Assembly (NCBI GenBank): GCA_944383465.1
Contig: CALWPQ010000008.1
Location: 1 to 64,000 of the forward strand
Source: an uncultured Clostridia bacterium
Lineage (GTDB): Bacteria; Bacillota; Clostridia; Peptostreptococcales; Anaerovoracaceae
Direction of reading: 5' to 3'
DNA length: 64,000 nucleotides
The notes beneath the pieces are model-generated. The model made no database searches and had not been told where the DNA came from. It saw only the letters and a program-made list of their open reading frames with translations. Position 1 is the first letter of the stretch. Each line of letters begins with the position of its first letter. This document shows, in pieces, positions 53,150 through 61,713 of this stretch. Made by a program: the position numbers and the translations under genes.

Positions 53150-53176
53150 GAGCTCGGAATTACCGAGCTCTTTTTT
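53150..53176. terminator. Bidirectional terminator
   Basis: GAGCTCGG-AATTA-CCGAGCTC (53150-53170) is followed by TTTTTT; the A-rich left flank gives a T run for the convergent gltX. Confidence 0.92.
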
Positions 53177-53193
53177 GCAGGTAAGAAAGGTTT

Positions 53194-54849
53194 TTAGGAC
53201 ATAAATTGCTTTATACGCGCGCGCGTGCGCTCTTCACCGAGTATCTGCTGTATTTCCCATACATCAGGTGACTGCGCTCTGCCCATCAGCGCGATTCTGA
53301 TGACGGTGCTGACATCGCCGACATGTCCTTTATATATTTCAGGATTTTTTTTGTAGTCTTTCGGTTTTGCTGCGTAGCCGAGCTTTTCGGCGATTGCTCT
53401 GATCTTGCTGAACCATTCCGACTGATCGTCTTCATGATTGTAGCTTGCGAGGTATTCCGTGAGAATGTCTTGGACATCGGATGATGCGTTTGCAGGGACA
53501 TCATCCTCTATCTTGAAATAATCGTCGAAGAAATAGCTGATGAATTCAAATATCTGTTTTGCATATATGAGGTCTTTTCTCGGCTTGTCGCCTGCGCGCC
53601 CGAGATCGAGAATTTTTTCTATATATGCGCAGTCGTCCTCAAAGAAATGTGTAATTTCCGGTTTGAATTCGCGGCTCCAGTCAGCCATAAACTCGCGGAG
53701 CTCTGATGCGGGTATGCGCACGAGGGTGTCTTTTGATATGTCATTGAGCTTATTTAAGTCGAAAAGTGCGCCTGAGTTGCTCATTTTTTCTGTAGTAAAA
53801 GTAAAATCGTCTATAGCTGCGAGCGGATTTTCAGCGCGCCATTCTTCATAATTGGAATTGAGAATCGTGAGCAGATACTCTCTCACGGCAGCTGGATGAT
53901 AGCCTTCGTTTCGGTAATAGTCAAGTGAAAGTTCAGGATCTTTTCTCTTTGAGAGTTTGCGTTTCTGCCCTGTTTCTTCGTCGATTTTCATAAGCTGTGC
54001 TGTGTGGCAGAAAACAGGCATTTCAAAGCCGACTTTTTCAAAAAGCTCAACATGAATAGGGAGAGACGGCAGCCATTCCGCGCCTCTTACGACATGTGTT
54101 GTGCGCATAAAATGGTCGTCGATGACGTGTGCAAAATGATAAGTCGGAATACCGTTCGCCTTGAGAATGACAACATCTTGATTGTTTTCGGGCATCGAGA
54201 GTGTGCCTCTGATACCGTCCTCAACTTCGATGTGGCGCATTTCTTCTGGCGGGAGGTCGGTGCTGCCGCTTGATTTGAGTCTGATGACATAGCTCTCGCC
54301 GGCATTTATTTTTGCTTCGATTTCTTCATAAGTCAAATCGCGGCAAATTGCGTATTTGCCGTAAATACCCATATTCTCTTTATTTGCTTCCTGCTTGGCT
54401 CTGATTTCTTCAATTTCTTCGCTCGTGAGAAAACAAGGATAGGCTTGTCCCTGTTTTACGAGTTTTTTGGCAAAGCACTGATAGATTTCGCCGCGCTCTG
54501 ACTGATAGTACGGGCCGTAGCTGCCGCCTGCTGTCTCGGCGCCTTCATCAAAATTGATGCCAAAAAAGCGCAGAGAATCGATGATGATATCGACAGCCCC
54601 CTCGACATAGCGCTTATCGTCAGTGTCCTCGATGCGAAGAAAGAAAACGCCGCCTGACTGATGAGCGAGCCTTTCATCGACAAAGGCGCCGTAAAGATTG
54701 CCGAGGTGTATAAAGCCGGTCGGGCTCGGCCCGAGTCTTGTGACTTTCGCATCCGCGGGCAGGTTTCTTTGAGGATAGATTTTTTCGTATTCCTCGGGAG
54801 TTTTTTTAATGTGTGGGAACAGAAGCTCCGCTAATTTATTGTAATCCAT
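53194..54849 (-). CDS. gltX: Glutamyl-tRNA synthetase
   Basis: The 551-residue class I synthetase has the HIGH-type motif P-S-P-T-G-F-I-H-L-G-N-L (about 41-52), R-I-E-D-T-D (about 73-78), and the KMSKS-type K-R-K-L-S-K-R-K-D-P-E (about 291-301). It charges tRNA-Glu; a Glu-tRNA(CTC) gene lies at 59240. At 551 residues it is longer than many bacterial GluRS (about 470-490) but similar to a clostridial subgroup. The ATG follows GGAGGA. Its upstream region holds a 24-bp palindrome and interleaved inverted repeats (54896-54976). Confidence 0.95.
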   Translation of the reverse strand: MDYNKLAELLFPHIKKTPEEYEKIYPQRNLPADAKVTRLGPSPTGFIHLGNLYGAFVDERLAHQSGGVFFLRIEDTDDKRYVEGAVDIIIDSLRFFGINFDEGAETAGGSYGPYYQSERGEIYQCFAKKLVKQGQAYPCFLTSEEIEEIRAKQEANKENMGIYGKYAICRDLTYEEIEAKINAGESYVIRLKSSGSTDLPPEEMRHIEVEDGIRGTLSMPENNQDVVILKANGIPTYHFAHVIDDHFMRTTHVVRGAEWLPSLPIHVELFEKVGFEMPVFCHTAQLMKIDEETGQKRKLSKRKDPELSLDYYRNEGYHPAAVREYLLTILNSNYEEWRAENPLAAIDDFTFTTEKMSNSGALFDLNKLNDISKDTLVRIPASELREFMADWSREFKPEITHFFEDDCAYIEKILDLGRAGDKPRKDLIYAKQIFEFISYFFDDYFKIEDDVPANASSDVQDILTEYLASYNHEDDQSEWFSKIRAIAEKLGYAAKPKDYKKNPEIYKGHVGDVSTVIRIALMGRAQSPDVWEIQQILGEERTRARIKQFMS

Positions 54850-54895
54850 TTAGTAGTCCTCCATATTTTTATGCAGAATGGCATTATTGAATATA

Positions 54896-54919
54896 ATAAT
54901 GTGTTATAATACACATTAT
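54896..54919. promoter_or_regulatory. 24-bp palindrome upstream of gltX
   Basis: ATAATGTGT-TATAAT-ACACATTAT has 9-bp perfect arms and lies about 47 bases before the gltX start. On the minus strand a TATAAT overlaps its outer edge, so it may be an operator at the transcription start. Confidence 0.5.
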
Positions 54920-55134
54920 AGCTTTACTCCGTGACATTGCAGCTGTGCCTTGTACCGAAGCTTGGCACTGCGGTACTATGGCTCTTTATGTATTAAATTA
55001 TAACGATATTATTATATATGAACACAGTCGTCATTACAAGAAAAACAGTTTGTGTAAATTCGCATTTTAGTGTTTACAAGCGGGATTGACGGTGGTATAT
55101 TTTGATATATTCAGAAAAGGAGTTTTGGTTTTAT

Positions 55135-56097
55135 ATGTACGAATATGTCTTTTATTTTGTTATTTACGCGTTTTTAGGCTGGTGCACTGAAGTTGCATAC
55201 AAAGCAGTGACGGTCGGACAGTTTGTGAACAGGGGGTTTTTAAACGGCCCGGTGTGCCCGATTTACGGCTTTGGGATGGTTTTTGTGATATGGGCGCTGA
55301 CGCCGGTGACAGATAACGCGTTTTTGCTGTTTGTGGGTGGTTTTGTCATTACAACGCTGCTTGAATGGGTTACGGGCTTTGTACTCGAAAAGCTGTTTCA
55401 CGCCAAATGGTGGGACTATTCAAGCGAGCCTTTTAATATTGGCGGTTACGTTTGCCTCAAATTTTCAATTTTGTGGGCTCTTGCGTGCATGCTCATAATG
55501 AATGTTGTGCATCCGATGATTGCAGCGGTGGTAGCGCTCGTGCCGAGACTTGTCGGAAAAATTGTACTCGCTGTAAGTCTTTTGTTCCTTGGTATAGACA
55601 CGGCAATCACGGTAAATACGGTAATGAAACTGAACAAACAGCTGGAAAAGCTTACGGAGCTTGGAGCAGCTATGCGCAGCGTTGCGGACGAAATCGGCGA
55701 GAACATATTTGAAGGTGTATCTGACATAAACGAGAGAAGTGAGCGCGTGAAAGCGCTTATAGAGGAACAGAAAGAAAGAGCGGAAGAGATAAAAGAGACA
55801 GTGCGCGAGCGGATTGAAAAGCAGCAGGAGGAAGCGGAAAGACGTTTTGAAGAGCTCAGAGAAGTGAAGGAGGAAACACGTGCAGAAATAAAGGCGCGTA
55901 TAGAAAAGCGCAGAGAGGAAATGACAGCGGAAATTTTTGCTAAGCTTGAAGCTGCGGGAAAAATGAGCAAAGAATACGAAAAGCTTGAGGAGGAGCGTCA
56001 TTTCGGATATAGAAGGCTGATGAAGGCCTTTCCGGATATGAAGCACAGCAGGGACAGGAAGAGTCTCGAAAAAATCAAATCTCATTTTAACGAATAA
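55135..56097 (+). CDS. CmpB-like membrane protein with C-terminal coiled coil
   Basis: The 320-residue protein starts at ATG 55135 (AAAGGAG 12 bases upstream). An in-frame TTG at 55102 has no SD. The N-terminal ~165 residues have five to six hydrophobic segments with A-F-L-G-W-C-T-E-V, N-R-G-F-L-N-G-P-V-C-P-I-Y-G and K-W-W-D-Y-S signatures of the PF06541-type family. After residue 175 comes a long charged coiled coil (E/K/R-rich heptads, about 190-290). The family is often labelled a putative ABC permease, without proof. A shorter relative lies at 29870-30304. It is monocistronic with a strong terminator. Confidence 0.85.
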   Translation: MYEYVFYFVIYAFLGWCTEVAYKAVTVGQFVNRGFLNGPVCPIYGFGMVFVIWALTPVTDNAFLLFVGGFVITTLLEWVTGFVLEKLFHAKWWDYSSEPFNIGGYVCLKFSILWALACMLIMNVVHPMIAAVVALVPRLVGKIVLAVSLLFLGIDTAITVNTVMKLNKQLEKLTELGAAMRSVADEIGENIFEGVSDINERSERVKALIEEQKERAEEIKETVRERIEKQQEEAERRFEELREVKEETRAEIKARIEKRREEMTAEIFAKLEAAGKMSKEYEKLEEERHFGYRRLMKAFPDMKHSRDRKSLEKIKSHFNE

Positions 56098-56133
56098 TTT
56101 TGCATCAATGTGAACGGTGAACAATTTTGCAGC

Positions 56134-56183
56134 AAATGCGCTCGTGCAGAGAATAATATATTTGCACGGCGCATTTACTTTTT
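56134..56183 (+). terminator. Terminator after the CmpB-like gene
   Basis: Arms AAATGCGC and GCGCATTT (56134-56141, 56169-56176) with an inner GTGCA/TGCAC stem are followed by ACTTTTT. Confidence 0.8.
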
Positions 56184-56278
56184 CCGAATATACTGATAAT
56201 ATGTAATAGGAAAATAAAGCATTGGAGAAAATTCCGATAAACAGCTAAAATGTTTTGCGGGTAACAAAGGAGGATAAG

Positions 56279-57679
56279 ATGTCAAAGATATTGCTGCATG
56301 GCGCGTGGGTGGCCGCAGAAAAAGATGACGGAGCGCAGGTGCTCATAAAAGACGGATATGTGGGGGTTACGGATGATAAAATTTCTTATGTCGGTAAAGA
56401 TAAGCCTGCAGGCTATGAGGAAGCCGAGATTATTGACAGAAAATACGGGCTCATTATGCCGGGACTTGTAAATATTCATTATCATACGGATTCACCGCTT
56501 ACAAAGGGCTTCTGTGAGGATTGCGGGAGCGTGAATTTTTACGGCTCCATTCTCTACGAGTATCTGACCGAGATTTACGCGGCCACGACGACAGAGGACT
56601 GGGCGGCTATCTGCAAGCTGTCGTTTATGGAGTTTATAAAAGGCGGAGTAACGACTTCGGTCGAATTTAATTCATATTTTCCTGTGGAAATGGTAGACCT
56701 GATAGGACAGTCGGGCGTGAGAGGCTATATTGCCCCGGAAACAAACACGCTCGAGAAATTCCCGTATTCACTCGACGGTAAAAATCTCATTATTCCGCAC
56801 AAGACGGGTGATGAAATGTTTAAAAAGCTGCAAAGGAATGTTGATATTATAGAAAAATACAATGGCGCATACGATGACAGGGTGAGGATTACGCTTGGCC
56901 CGACAGAGCCGCCTGCCTGCAGGCCGGAAATGCTGCGCGAAGTAAGAAAATTATCGGAAACATATAAGGTGCCGATTACTATTCACGCCGCCGAAACGAG
57001 ACTTGAGCGGGATTACATAAAGGATGAATACGGCAGGGATTCGATTATGTACCTTGCAGAAAACGGTATAATCGGGCCTGATGTAATATACGCACACACT
57101 GTATACGCTTCCGAAGAGGAAAAGAAGCTGATGGCGGAAACCGGCACCAATGTGGCGCACTGTCCGTCGGTGTTCTTTACAAGAGGCGCGTATATGAAAT
57201 CGCTCCAGCACTATACGAACCTCGGAATAAATGTGGGAATAGGCACAGACACATTCCCGCAGGATATGATAAGAGAAATGAGGCTGGCAACTAATCTTTC
57301 CAAAGTGGCAGATCAGGACTTCCGCTCGGCAAAATCAGATCTCGTATTCCGTTGTGCTACGCAGAACGGCGCCAAGGCTCTTGGCAGAAGCGACATAGGA
57401 AAGCTTGCAGTTGGCGCCAAAGCCGATATCGCGGTTGTGGATATGGATGAGTTTAACACTATCCCTGTGCGCGACCCGATCAAGGTGCTCATATCATGCG
57501 GCACGGCGCATAATGTATCGGATACGATCGTTGACGGCAAGTTGCTTATGAAAGATAAAAAGTTAATCATTATGGATGAAGAAAAGGTGAAGAGAGAAGC
57601 CTGGTCCGCGGCAAATGCAGTATGGGGAAGAGCGCCGAGGCTTAATGAGCTTTCGCCGTTCAGCCTGCCGATGTTTTAA
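56279..57679 (+). CDS. Amidohydrolase-family deaminase/hydrolase (TRZ/ATZ-SsnA type)
   Basis: The ATG at 56279 follows AAAGGAGG; an upstream in-frame TTG lies before the SD. The 466-residue protein has the metal motif V-N-I-H-Y-H-T-D (about 62-69), the downstream metal His in I-T-I-H-A-A-E (about 237-243), Y-A-H-T-V-Y, A-H-C-P-S-V-F-F and the metal Asp in G-I-G-T-D-T (about 322-327). It matches the branch that includes chlorohydrolases, guanine deaminase and SsnA. Substrate is unknown; its neighbour is a cytosine-deaminase-type enzyme, so a role in nucleobase or N-heterocycle breakdown is likely (inference). Confidence 0.88.
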   Translation: MSKILLHGAWVAAEKDDGAQVLIKDGYVGVTDDKISYVGKDKPAGYEEAEIIDRKYGLIMPGLVNIHYHTDSPLTKGFCEDCGSVNFYGSILYEYLTEIYAATTTEDWAAICKLSFMEFIKGGVTTSVEFNSYFPVEMVDLIGQSGVRGYIAPETNTLEKFPYSLDGKNLIIPHKTGDEMFKKLQRNVDIIEKYNGAYDDRVRITLGPTEPPACRPEMLREVRKLSETYKVPITIHAAETRLERDYIKDEYGRDSIMYLAENGIIGPDVIYAHTVYASEEEKKLMAETGTNVAHCPSVFFTRGAYMKSLQHYTNLGINVGIGTDTFPQDMIREMRLATNLSKVADQDFRSAKSDLVFRCATQNGAKALGRSDIGKLAVGAKADIAVVDMDEFNTIPVRDPIKVLISCGTAHNVSDTIVDGKLLMKDKKLIIMDEEKVKREAWSAANAVWGRAPRLNELSPFSLPMF

Positions 57680-57814
57680 GGCTGTGGCGATGTAATTAAC
57701 GGTTTAATTTTAAAAGGCAGATAGACGATATGTAATTCTCGGCTCTGACCGCGGAAGGTAAATTGTAAGACGTGATGCGGGCGATGCAATATGCGTCTTT
57801 GGAGGAAAATAAAA

Positions 57815-59104
57815 ATGCTATTTAAAAATGCCAATATAGAAAACGGAGCAGTGCGCGCGTCAGAATGCAGTACACAGGAGACTGCAGACTGCAAAGCTGA
57901 AGAGGGGCTGCTCGATATGAGAGTGAAAAACGGCAAATTCGCAGAAATCGGAGCGAATCTTACGCCAGAAGATGAGGAAGAAATAATTGACCTCAGAGGC
58001 AAGCTTGTGCTGCCGCCGTTTATCGAGTCGCATGTTCACCTCGATACCTGCCTCACGGCCGGCGAGCCGAAGTGGAATATGTCGGGCACGCTGTTTGAAG
58101 GTATAGAGACTTGGGCTCTCCGGAAAGAAAATTTGACGAAAAAAGATGTAAAAGACAGAGTAAACAGAGCTGTAAGGCTGCAGGCGGCAAACGGCATTCA
58201 GTTCGTAAGGACGCATGTGGATATTACAGATCCAAAGCTTACGGCGATGGAAGCGATATTGGAACTGCGCGACGAGCTCAAAGATTTTGTCGAAATTCAG
58301 ATAGTTGCGTTTCCGCAGGAGGGAATATTAAGCTATCCAAACGGTAAGCAGCTTATGGTCGACGCTGTAAATATGGGTGCTGACGCCGTGGGCGCGATAC
58401 CGCATTTTGAGTTTACGCGTGAATACAGTGTGGAATCGCTTAATTTTGCGATGAATCTCGCCGCTGAAAAAGGCAAACTCGTCGACGTTCATTGTGATGA
58501 AATAGATGATGAAGCTTCGCGCGGGCTGGAGACCGTGGCGGCAAGGGCGCTTGAGCTTGAGCTCTTTGACAGAGTAACGGCCAGCCATACGACGGCGATG
58601 CATTCGTATAATAACGCATATGTTATGAGACTTATGCGTCTGCTCAAAATGAGCCGCATAAACTTCGTCGCAAATCCACTCGTAAATACGCATTTGCAGG
58701 GAAGAGCTGATACATATCCAAAGAGACGAGGAGTGACAAGAGTCAGGGAACTCACAGCTGAGGGTATAAATGTTTCCTTTGGACACGACGATATCTTTGA
58801 TCCTTGGTATCCGCTTGGCTGCGGCAGTATGAGGGATGTCGTTTTTATGGGGCTTCATGTGTGCCAGATGATGGGCTATGAGGACATTATGAACGCTTAC
58901 AGATTTGTGACGGTAAACGCTGCGCGCACGCTTCATATCAGCGATCGCTACGGCATAGAGATGGGGAAACCTGCAAGCTTTGTCGTTATGGATGCGCAGA
59001 ATTATTACGACGCGCTTAATTATAACTCGCCAGTTCTCGCATCGTACAGAAACGGAAAGAAGATAGCAGAATCGACCCCGGGTGCAAAAACGGCGTTGTT
59101 TTAG
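57815..59104 (+). CDS. codA: Cytosine deaminase-family amidohydrolase
   Basis: The ATG at 57815 follows TTGGAGG; an upstream ATG at 57791 precedes the SD. The 429-residue protein has metal-binding E-S-H-V-H-L-D (about 75-81), V-D-V-H-C-D-E (about 222-228), A-S-H-T-T-A-M-H-S-Y and the CodA signature F-G-H-D-D-I-F-D-P-W-Y-P-L-G (about 324-337). CodA converts cytosine (or similar ring) to uracil and ammonia. The 135-base gap from the preceding amidohydrolase has no terminator, so the genes may form one unit. Creatinine or isoguanine deaminase activities occur in relatives and cannot be excluded. Confidence 0.88.
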   Translation: MLFKNANIENGAVRASECSTQETADCKAEEGLLDMRVKNGKFAEIGANLTPEDEEEIIDLRGKLVLPPFIESHVHLDTCLTAGEPKWNMSGTLFEGIETWALRKENLTKKDVKDRVNRAVRLQAANGIQFVRTHVDITDPKLTAMEAILELRDELKDFVEIQIVAFPQEGILSYPNGKQLMVDAVNMGADAVGAIPHFEFTREYSVESLNFAMNLAAEKGKLVDVHCDEIDDEASRGLETVAARALELELFDRVTASHTTAMHSYNNAYVMRLMRLLKMSRINFVANPLVNTHLQGRADTYPKRRGVTRVRELTAEGINVSFGHDDIFDPWYPLGCGSMRDVVFMGLHVCQMMGYEDIMNAYRFVTVNAARTLHISDRYGIEMGKPASFVVMDAQNYYDALNYNSPVLASYRNGKKIAESTPGAKTALF

Positions 59105-59164
59105 GTATTTATTTTACATAGATTGCCGCTGTTAAAAAAAGAAAGGCAAATAAAAAATAAGTGT

Positions 59165-59220
59165 GGACATTTGAGTGAAAACAGGTTATAATGTTATTTG
59201 TTCAAATGTCCGCTTTTTTT
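59165..59220 (+). terminator. Terminator overlapping the tRNA promoter
   Basis: GGACATTTGA / TCAAATGTCC (59165-59174, 59202-59211) is a 10-bp stem followed by GC and seven T, ending the codA transcript. Within it TGGACA (59164-59169), 17 bases and TATAAT (59187-59192) form a good promoter for the tRNA, so one stretch does both jobs. Confidence 0.78.
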
Positions 59221-59239
59221 AAGGATATAAATAAAATGT

Positions 59240-59314
59240 GTCGCCATGGTCAAGTGGTCAAGACGTTAGCCTCTCACGCTGAAATCAGGGGTTCGACTCC
59301 CCTTGGCGATACCA
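59240..59314 (+). tRNA. tRNA-Glu (anticodon CTC)
   Basis: The 75-base cloverleaf has acceptor GTCGCCA / TGGCGAT with one G-U pair, discriminator A and encoded CCA (59312-59314). The anticodon stem is TTAGC/GCTGA around the loop CTCTCAC, with CTC at 59273-59275. The T arm is AGGGG-TTCGACT-CCCCT. CTC reads GAG. The usual TTC isoacceptor must be elsewhere. Confidence 0.93.
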
Positions 59315-59357
59315 AAAGCAAAAATGGATACCGGTAAGGTATCCATTTTTGCTTTTA
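59315..59357 (+). terminator. Strong terminator after tRNA-Glu
   Basis: An 18-bp perfect stem (59315-59332 and 59338-59355) closes a GGTAA loop, starting directly after the tRNA CCA end and ending in a T-rich run. Confidence 0.95.
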
Positions 59358-59591
59358 TATATAATTTGCTTTCATATATAAAATGAAGTGAATCAAAAAA
59401 TCAGGTTTGTAAGAGCAAAGCGGTATGCTCGCGACGCACCGAAAAAGGAAATAAATATAAAGCGTTATTTCTTTAACGAAACTCTTTAGAAAAGTATGAA
59501 TAACTTGAAATGAAAGCGCAAAAGAATGAGATTTTTTTAACAAATAAGTACTTTCAAGGGCTGAGAGGGCTGTTTTTTTCCCCAAGATATG
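59358..59591. other. Gene-free region upstream of the oxidoreductase operon
   Basis: About 230 bases carry no SD-supported frame. A small CGTTA-TTTCTT-TAACG-like hairpin near 59463-59480 and a repeated AGGGCT motif near 59558-59572 are the only structure seen. No known RNA was recognised. Confidence 0.5.
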
Positions 59592-59620
59592 TTGACATTC
59601 GTTCGTTCAAGTGGTATTCT
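59592..59620 (+). promoter_or_regulatory. Promoter of the oxidoreductase operon
   Basis: A perfect -35 TTGACA (59592-59597), 17 bases and TATTCT (59615-59620) lie about 71 bases before the ferredoxin-subunit start. Confidence 0.8.
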
Positions 59621-59690
59621 ATAGATACTGGACGGGAATGTGTTTCTTTCGAAATGCATTTCTGATTTAAAACAAAAAGGAGTGATAAAG

Positions 59691-59888
59691 TTGAGCAAGT
59701 TGCAAATTGAAAAGACACGTTGCAAGGGTTGTGGTTACTGTATCGAGGTTTGTCCGAAGAAAGCACTTTCTTTCTCAGGAGAAATTTCAGACCAGGGTTA
59801 CGACACAGTTAAAGTAGACGATGCACTTTGCATCCAGTGTGGCGCATGCTACAGAGTATGTCCTGATTATGTATTTGAAATAATTTAA
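59691..59888 (+). CDS. 4Fe-4S ferredoxin subunit of 2-oxoacid:ferredoxin oxidoreductase
   Basis: The TTG start at 59691 follows AAAGGAGTG; upstream in-frame codons are not preceded by an SD. The 65-residue protein has two C-x2-C-x2-C-x3-C-P clusters (C-K-G-C-G-Y-C-I-E-V-C-P and C-I-Q-C-G-A-C-Y-R-V-C-P). It should pass electrons from the catalytic subunits to free ferredoxin. It opens a four-gene operon with tight spacing and the same highly biased codon use as its neighbours. Confidence 0.92.
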   Translation: MSKLQIEKTRCKGCGYCIEVCPKKALSFSGEISDQGYDTVKVDDALCIQCGACYRVCPDYVFEII

Positions 59889-59901
59889 GCGGAGGTTTAA
59901 G

Positions 59902-60951
59902 ATGGCAGAAAAAGTTTTAATGAAGGGCAACGAGGCCCTCGCAGAGGCTGCACTTCGCGCTGGCAGCCGTTTTTACAGCGGATATCCTATTACTCCGCAG
60001 ACAGAAATCTTAGAGTACTTATCAACAAGAATGGCTGAAGTTGGTGGATTCTTTGTACAGGCTGAATCAGAGCTTTGCGGTATCAATATGGTATTTGGAG
60101 CTGCTGCTGCAGGAGCAAGAGCATTCACTACTTCGTCCGGTCCGGGATACTCGCTCAAGCAGGAAGGTATTTCATACCTTGCGGCTAACGATCTTCCGGC
60201 AGTTATTATCGACGTTATGCGTATAGGTTCAGGTCTTGGTGACATCTTTATGGGTCAGGGAGACTATTGGCAGCTTACTCGCGGCGGCGGTCACGGTGAC
60301 TACAGAACTATCGTTCTTGCACCAAACTCGGTACAGGAGAACGTAGAGACAGTTCAGCTTGCATTTGACCTTGCTGAAAAGTATCTCCACCCTGTAATTA
60401 TCGCTTCTGACGCTGGTATTGGACAGATGATGGAACCTGTTGAGCTTCCTGATTTCAAGGATCACGATATTAACAAGTTCGACTGGGCAGTAAGAGGATG
60501 TAAGGAAGACGAGCCGATGAGAGCTTGCCAGAATATTTACTATGCAAAGCATAGCACAGACTACCCTGAATACCTCACTAAGAAGTATAACGATATTGAA
60601 GAAAACGAGCAGAGATGGGAAAGCTATCAGGTTGAGGATGCTGAAGTTGTTCTCGTAGCATACGGATCATCGTCAAGAGTAGCTAAGGACACTGTTGATA
60701 CAGCAAGAGAGCAGGGCTTTAAGCTCGGACTCATCAGACCTATCACATTATGGCCGTTCCCTAAGAAGGCATTTGCTGAAGCTAAGGCAGCAAAGGCATT
60801 CTGCACAGTAGAAGTTAACATCCTTGGACAGATGGTAGATGACGTTAAGCTCGCTACAGAGGGCAAGTTCCCTGTAGGATTCGCAGGCAATTTCTTTGCA
60901 ATTCCTGACCCTGACGAAATCATTGCTACTGCTAAGGCATTACTTAAGTAA
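59902..60951 (+). CDS. vorB: 2-oxoacid:ferredoxin oxidoreductase alpha subunit (VorB-like)
   Basis: The 349-residue subunit begins M-K-G-N-E-A-L-A-E-A-A-L-R-A-G and continues G-Y-P-I-T-P-Q-T-E-I (about 28-37), A-E-S-E-L-C-G-I-N-M, T-S-S-G-P-G-Y-S-L-K-Q-E-G and G-Q-G-D-Y-W-Q. These are the pyrimidine-binding-domain signatures of the branched-chain (VorB) and 2-oxoglutarate (KorA) oxidoreductases. With the beta and gamma subunits it would oxidatively decarboxylate a 2-oxoacid to an acyl-CoA, reducing ferredoxin. The organisation delta-alpha-beta-gamma fits VOR/KOR; which 2-oxoacid is used is not settled. SD is GCGGAGG. Confidence 0.92.
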   Translation: MAEKVLMKGNEALAEAALRAGSRFYSGYPITPQTEILEYLSTRMAEVGGFFVQAESELCGINMVFGAAAAGARAFTTSSGPGYSLKQEGISYLAANDLPAVIIDVMRIGSGLGDIFMGQGDYWQLTRGGGHGDYRTIVLAPNSVQENVETVQLAFDLAEKYLHPVIIASDAGIGQMMEPVELPDFKDHDINKFDWAVRGCKEDEPMRACQNIYYAKHSTDYPEYLTKKYNDIEENEQRWESYQVEDAEVVLVAYGSSSRVAKDTVDTAREQGFKLGLIRPITLWPFPKKAFAEAKAAKAFCTVEVNILGQMVDDVKLATEGKFPVGFAGNFFAIPDPDEIIATAKALLK

Positions 60952-60971
60952 TAGAAGGAGGTCGTAATAAA

Positions 60972-61697
60972 ATGGCAGAAGTTAGATTACCAAAAAGAAT
61001 TATGAACTCTGGCGGATGGTGTCAGGGCTGCGGACACGGTGTCGTAGTAAGACTCATCGCAGAGGTTCTTGATGAACTCGGCGTTGCTGATAAAGCAATT
61101 GCAGTAGAAGACGTAGCTTGCGGTTCGATGAGTATGTCGGGCGTTCTTAATTGCGACGCTATCATGGCTGCTCATGGTCGTCCTATTCCGGTAGCAAACG
61201 GTGCAAAGGGTGCAAGACCTGATTCAATCGTTTACGCTCACCTCGGCGACGGTTCAGCTTACTCAATCGGTTCTGCGGAACTCGTTCACACAGCTCTCAG
61301 AGGCGACAATATGACAGTTATCGTAGTAAACAATACAGTTTACGGTATGACAGGCGGACAGATGGCTCCTACGACTCTTCCTGCTGAGAAGACAGCTTCT
61401 TCACCAAAGGGTAAGGACGCTGACAGATACGGAGTTCTTAACGTAGTAGATCTTATCGGAAAACTCAACGCTACTTATATTGCTCGTGGCGAAATCTATG
61501 ATGTAGCTTCAACTGCAAAGACAAAGGCTATGATCAAGAAGGCTTTCCAGAACCAGATTGACAATAAGGGATTTTCGCTCGTAGAAGTACTTGCTCCATG
61601 TCCGACAAACCTTCATATGACTCCTGTTCAGTGTAAGGAATTCGTTCATACAGAAGCAACTAAGTTCTTCCCGCTTGGCGAGTTCGTAGATAAATAG
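60972..61697 (+). CDS. 2-oxoacid:ferredoxin oxidoreductase beta subunit (TPP-binding)
   Basis: The 241-residue subunit has W-C-Q-G-C-G-H-G (about 13-20), the TPP/magnesium motif G-D-G-S-A-Y-S-I-G (about 93-101) and N-N-T-V-Y-G-M-T-G-G-Q (about 119-129), as in VorA/KorB. It binds thiamine diphosphate and with alpha forms the active site. It is 20 bases after the alpha gene, SD AAGGAGG. Confidence 0.93.
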   Translation: MAEVRLPKRIMNSGGWCQGCGHGVVVRLIAEVLDELGVADKAIAVEDVACGSMSMSGVLNCDAIMAAHGRPIPVANGAKGARPDSIVYAHLGDGSAYSIGSAELVHTALRGDNMTVIVVNNTVYGMTGGQMAPTTLPAEKTASSPKGKDADRYGVLNVVDLIGKLNATYIARGEIYDVASTAKTKAMIKKAFQNQIDNKGFSLVEVLAPCPTNLHMTPVQCKEFVHTEATKFFPLGEFVDK

Positions 61698-61713
61698 AGG
61701 AGGGCTAAAGAAA

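Noticed and set aside
53157..53176. Possible CRISPR-like or repeat array anywhere in the window
   Set aside because: Only single terminator-type inverted repeats were found; no regularly spaced direct repeats were seen on either strand.
59540..59580. AGGGCT repeats before the oxidoreductase promoter as a terminator
   Set aside because: The two copies are direct repeats, not inverted, so they cannot form a hairpin.
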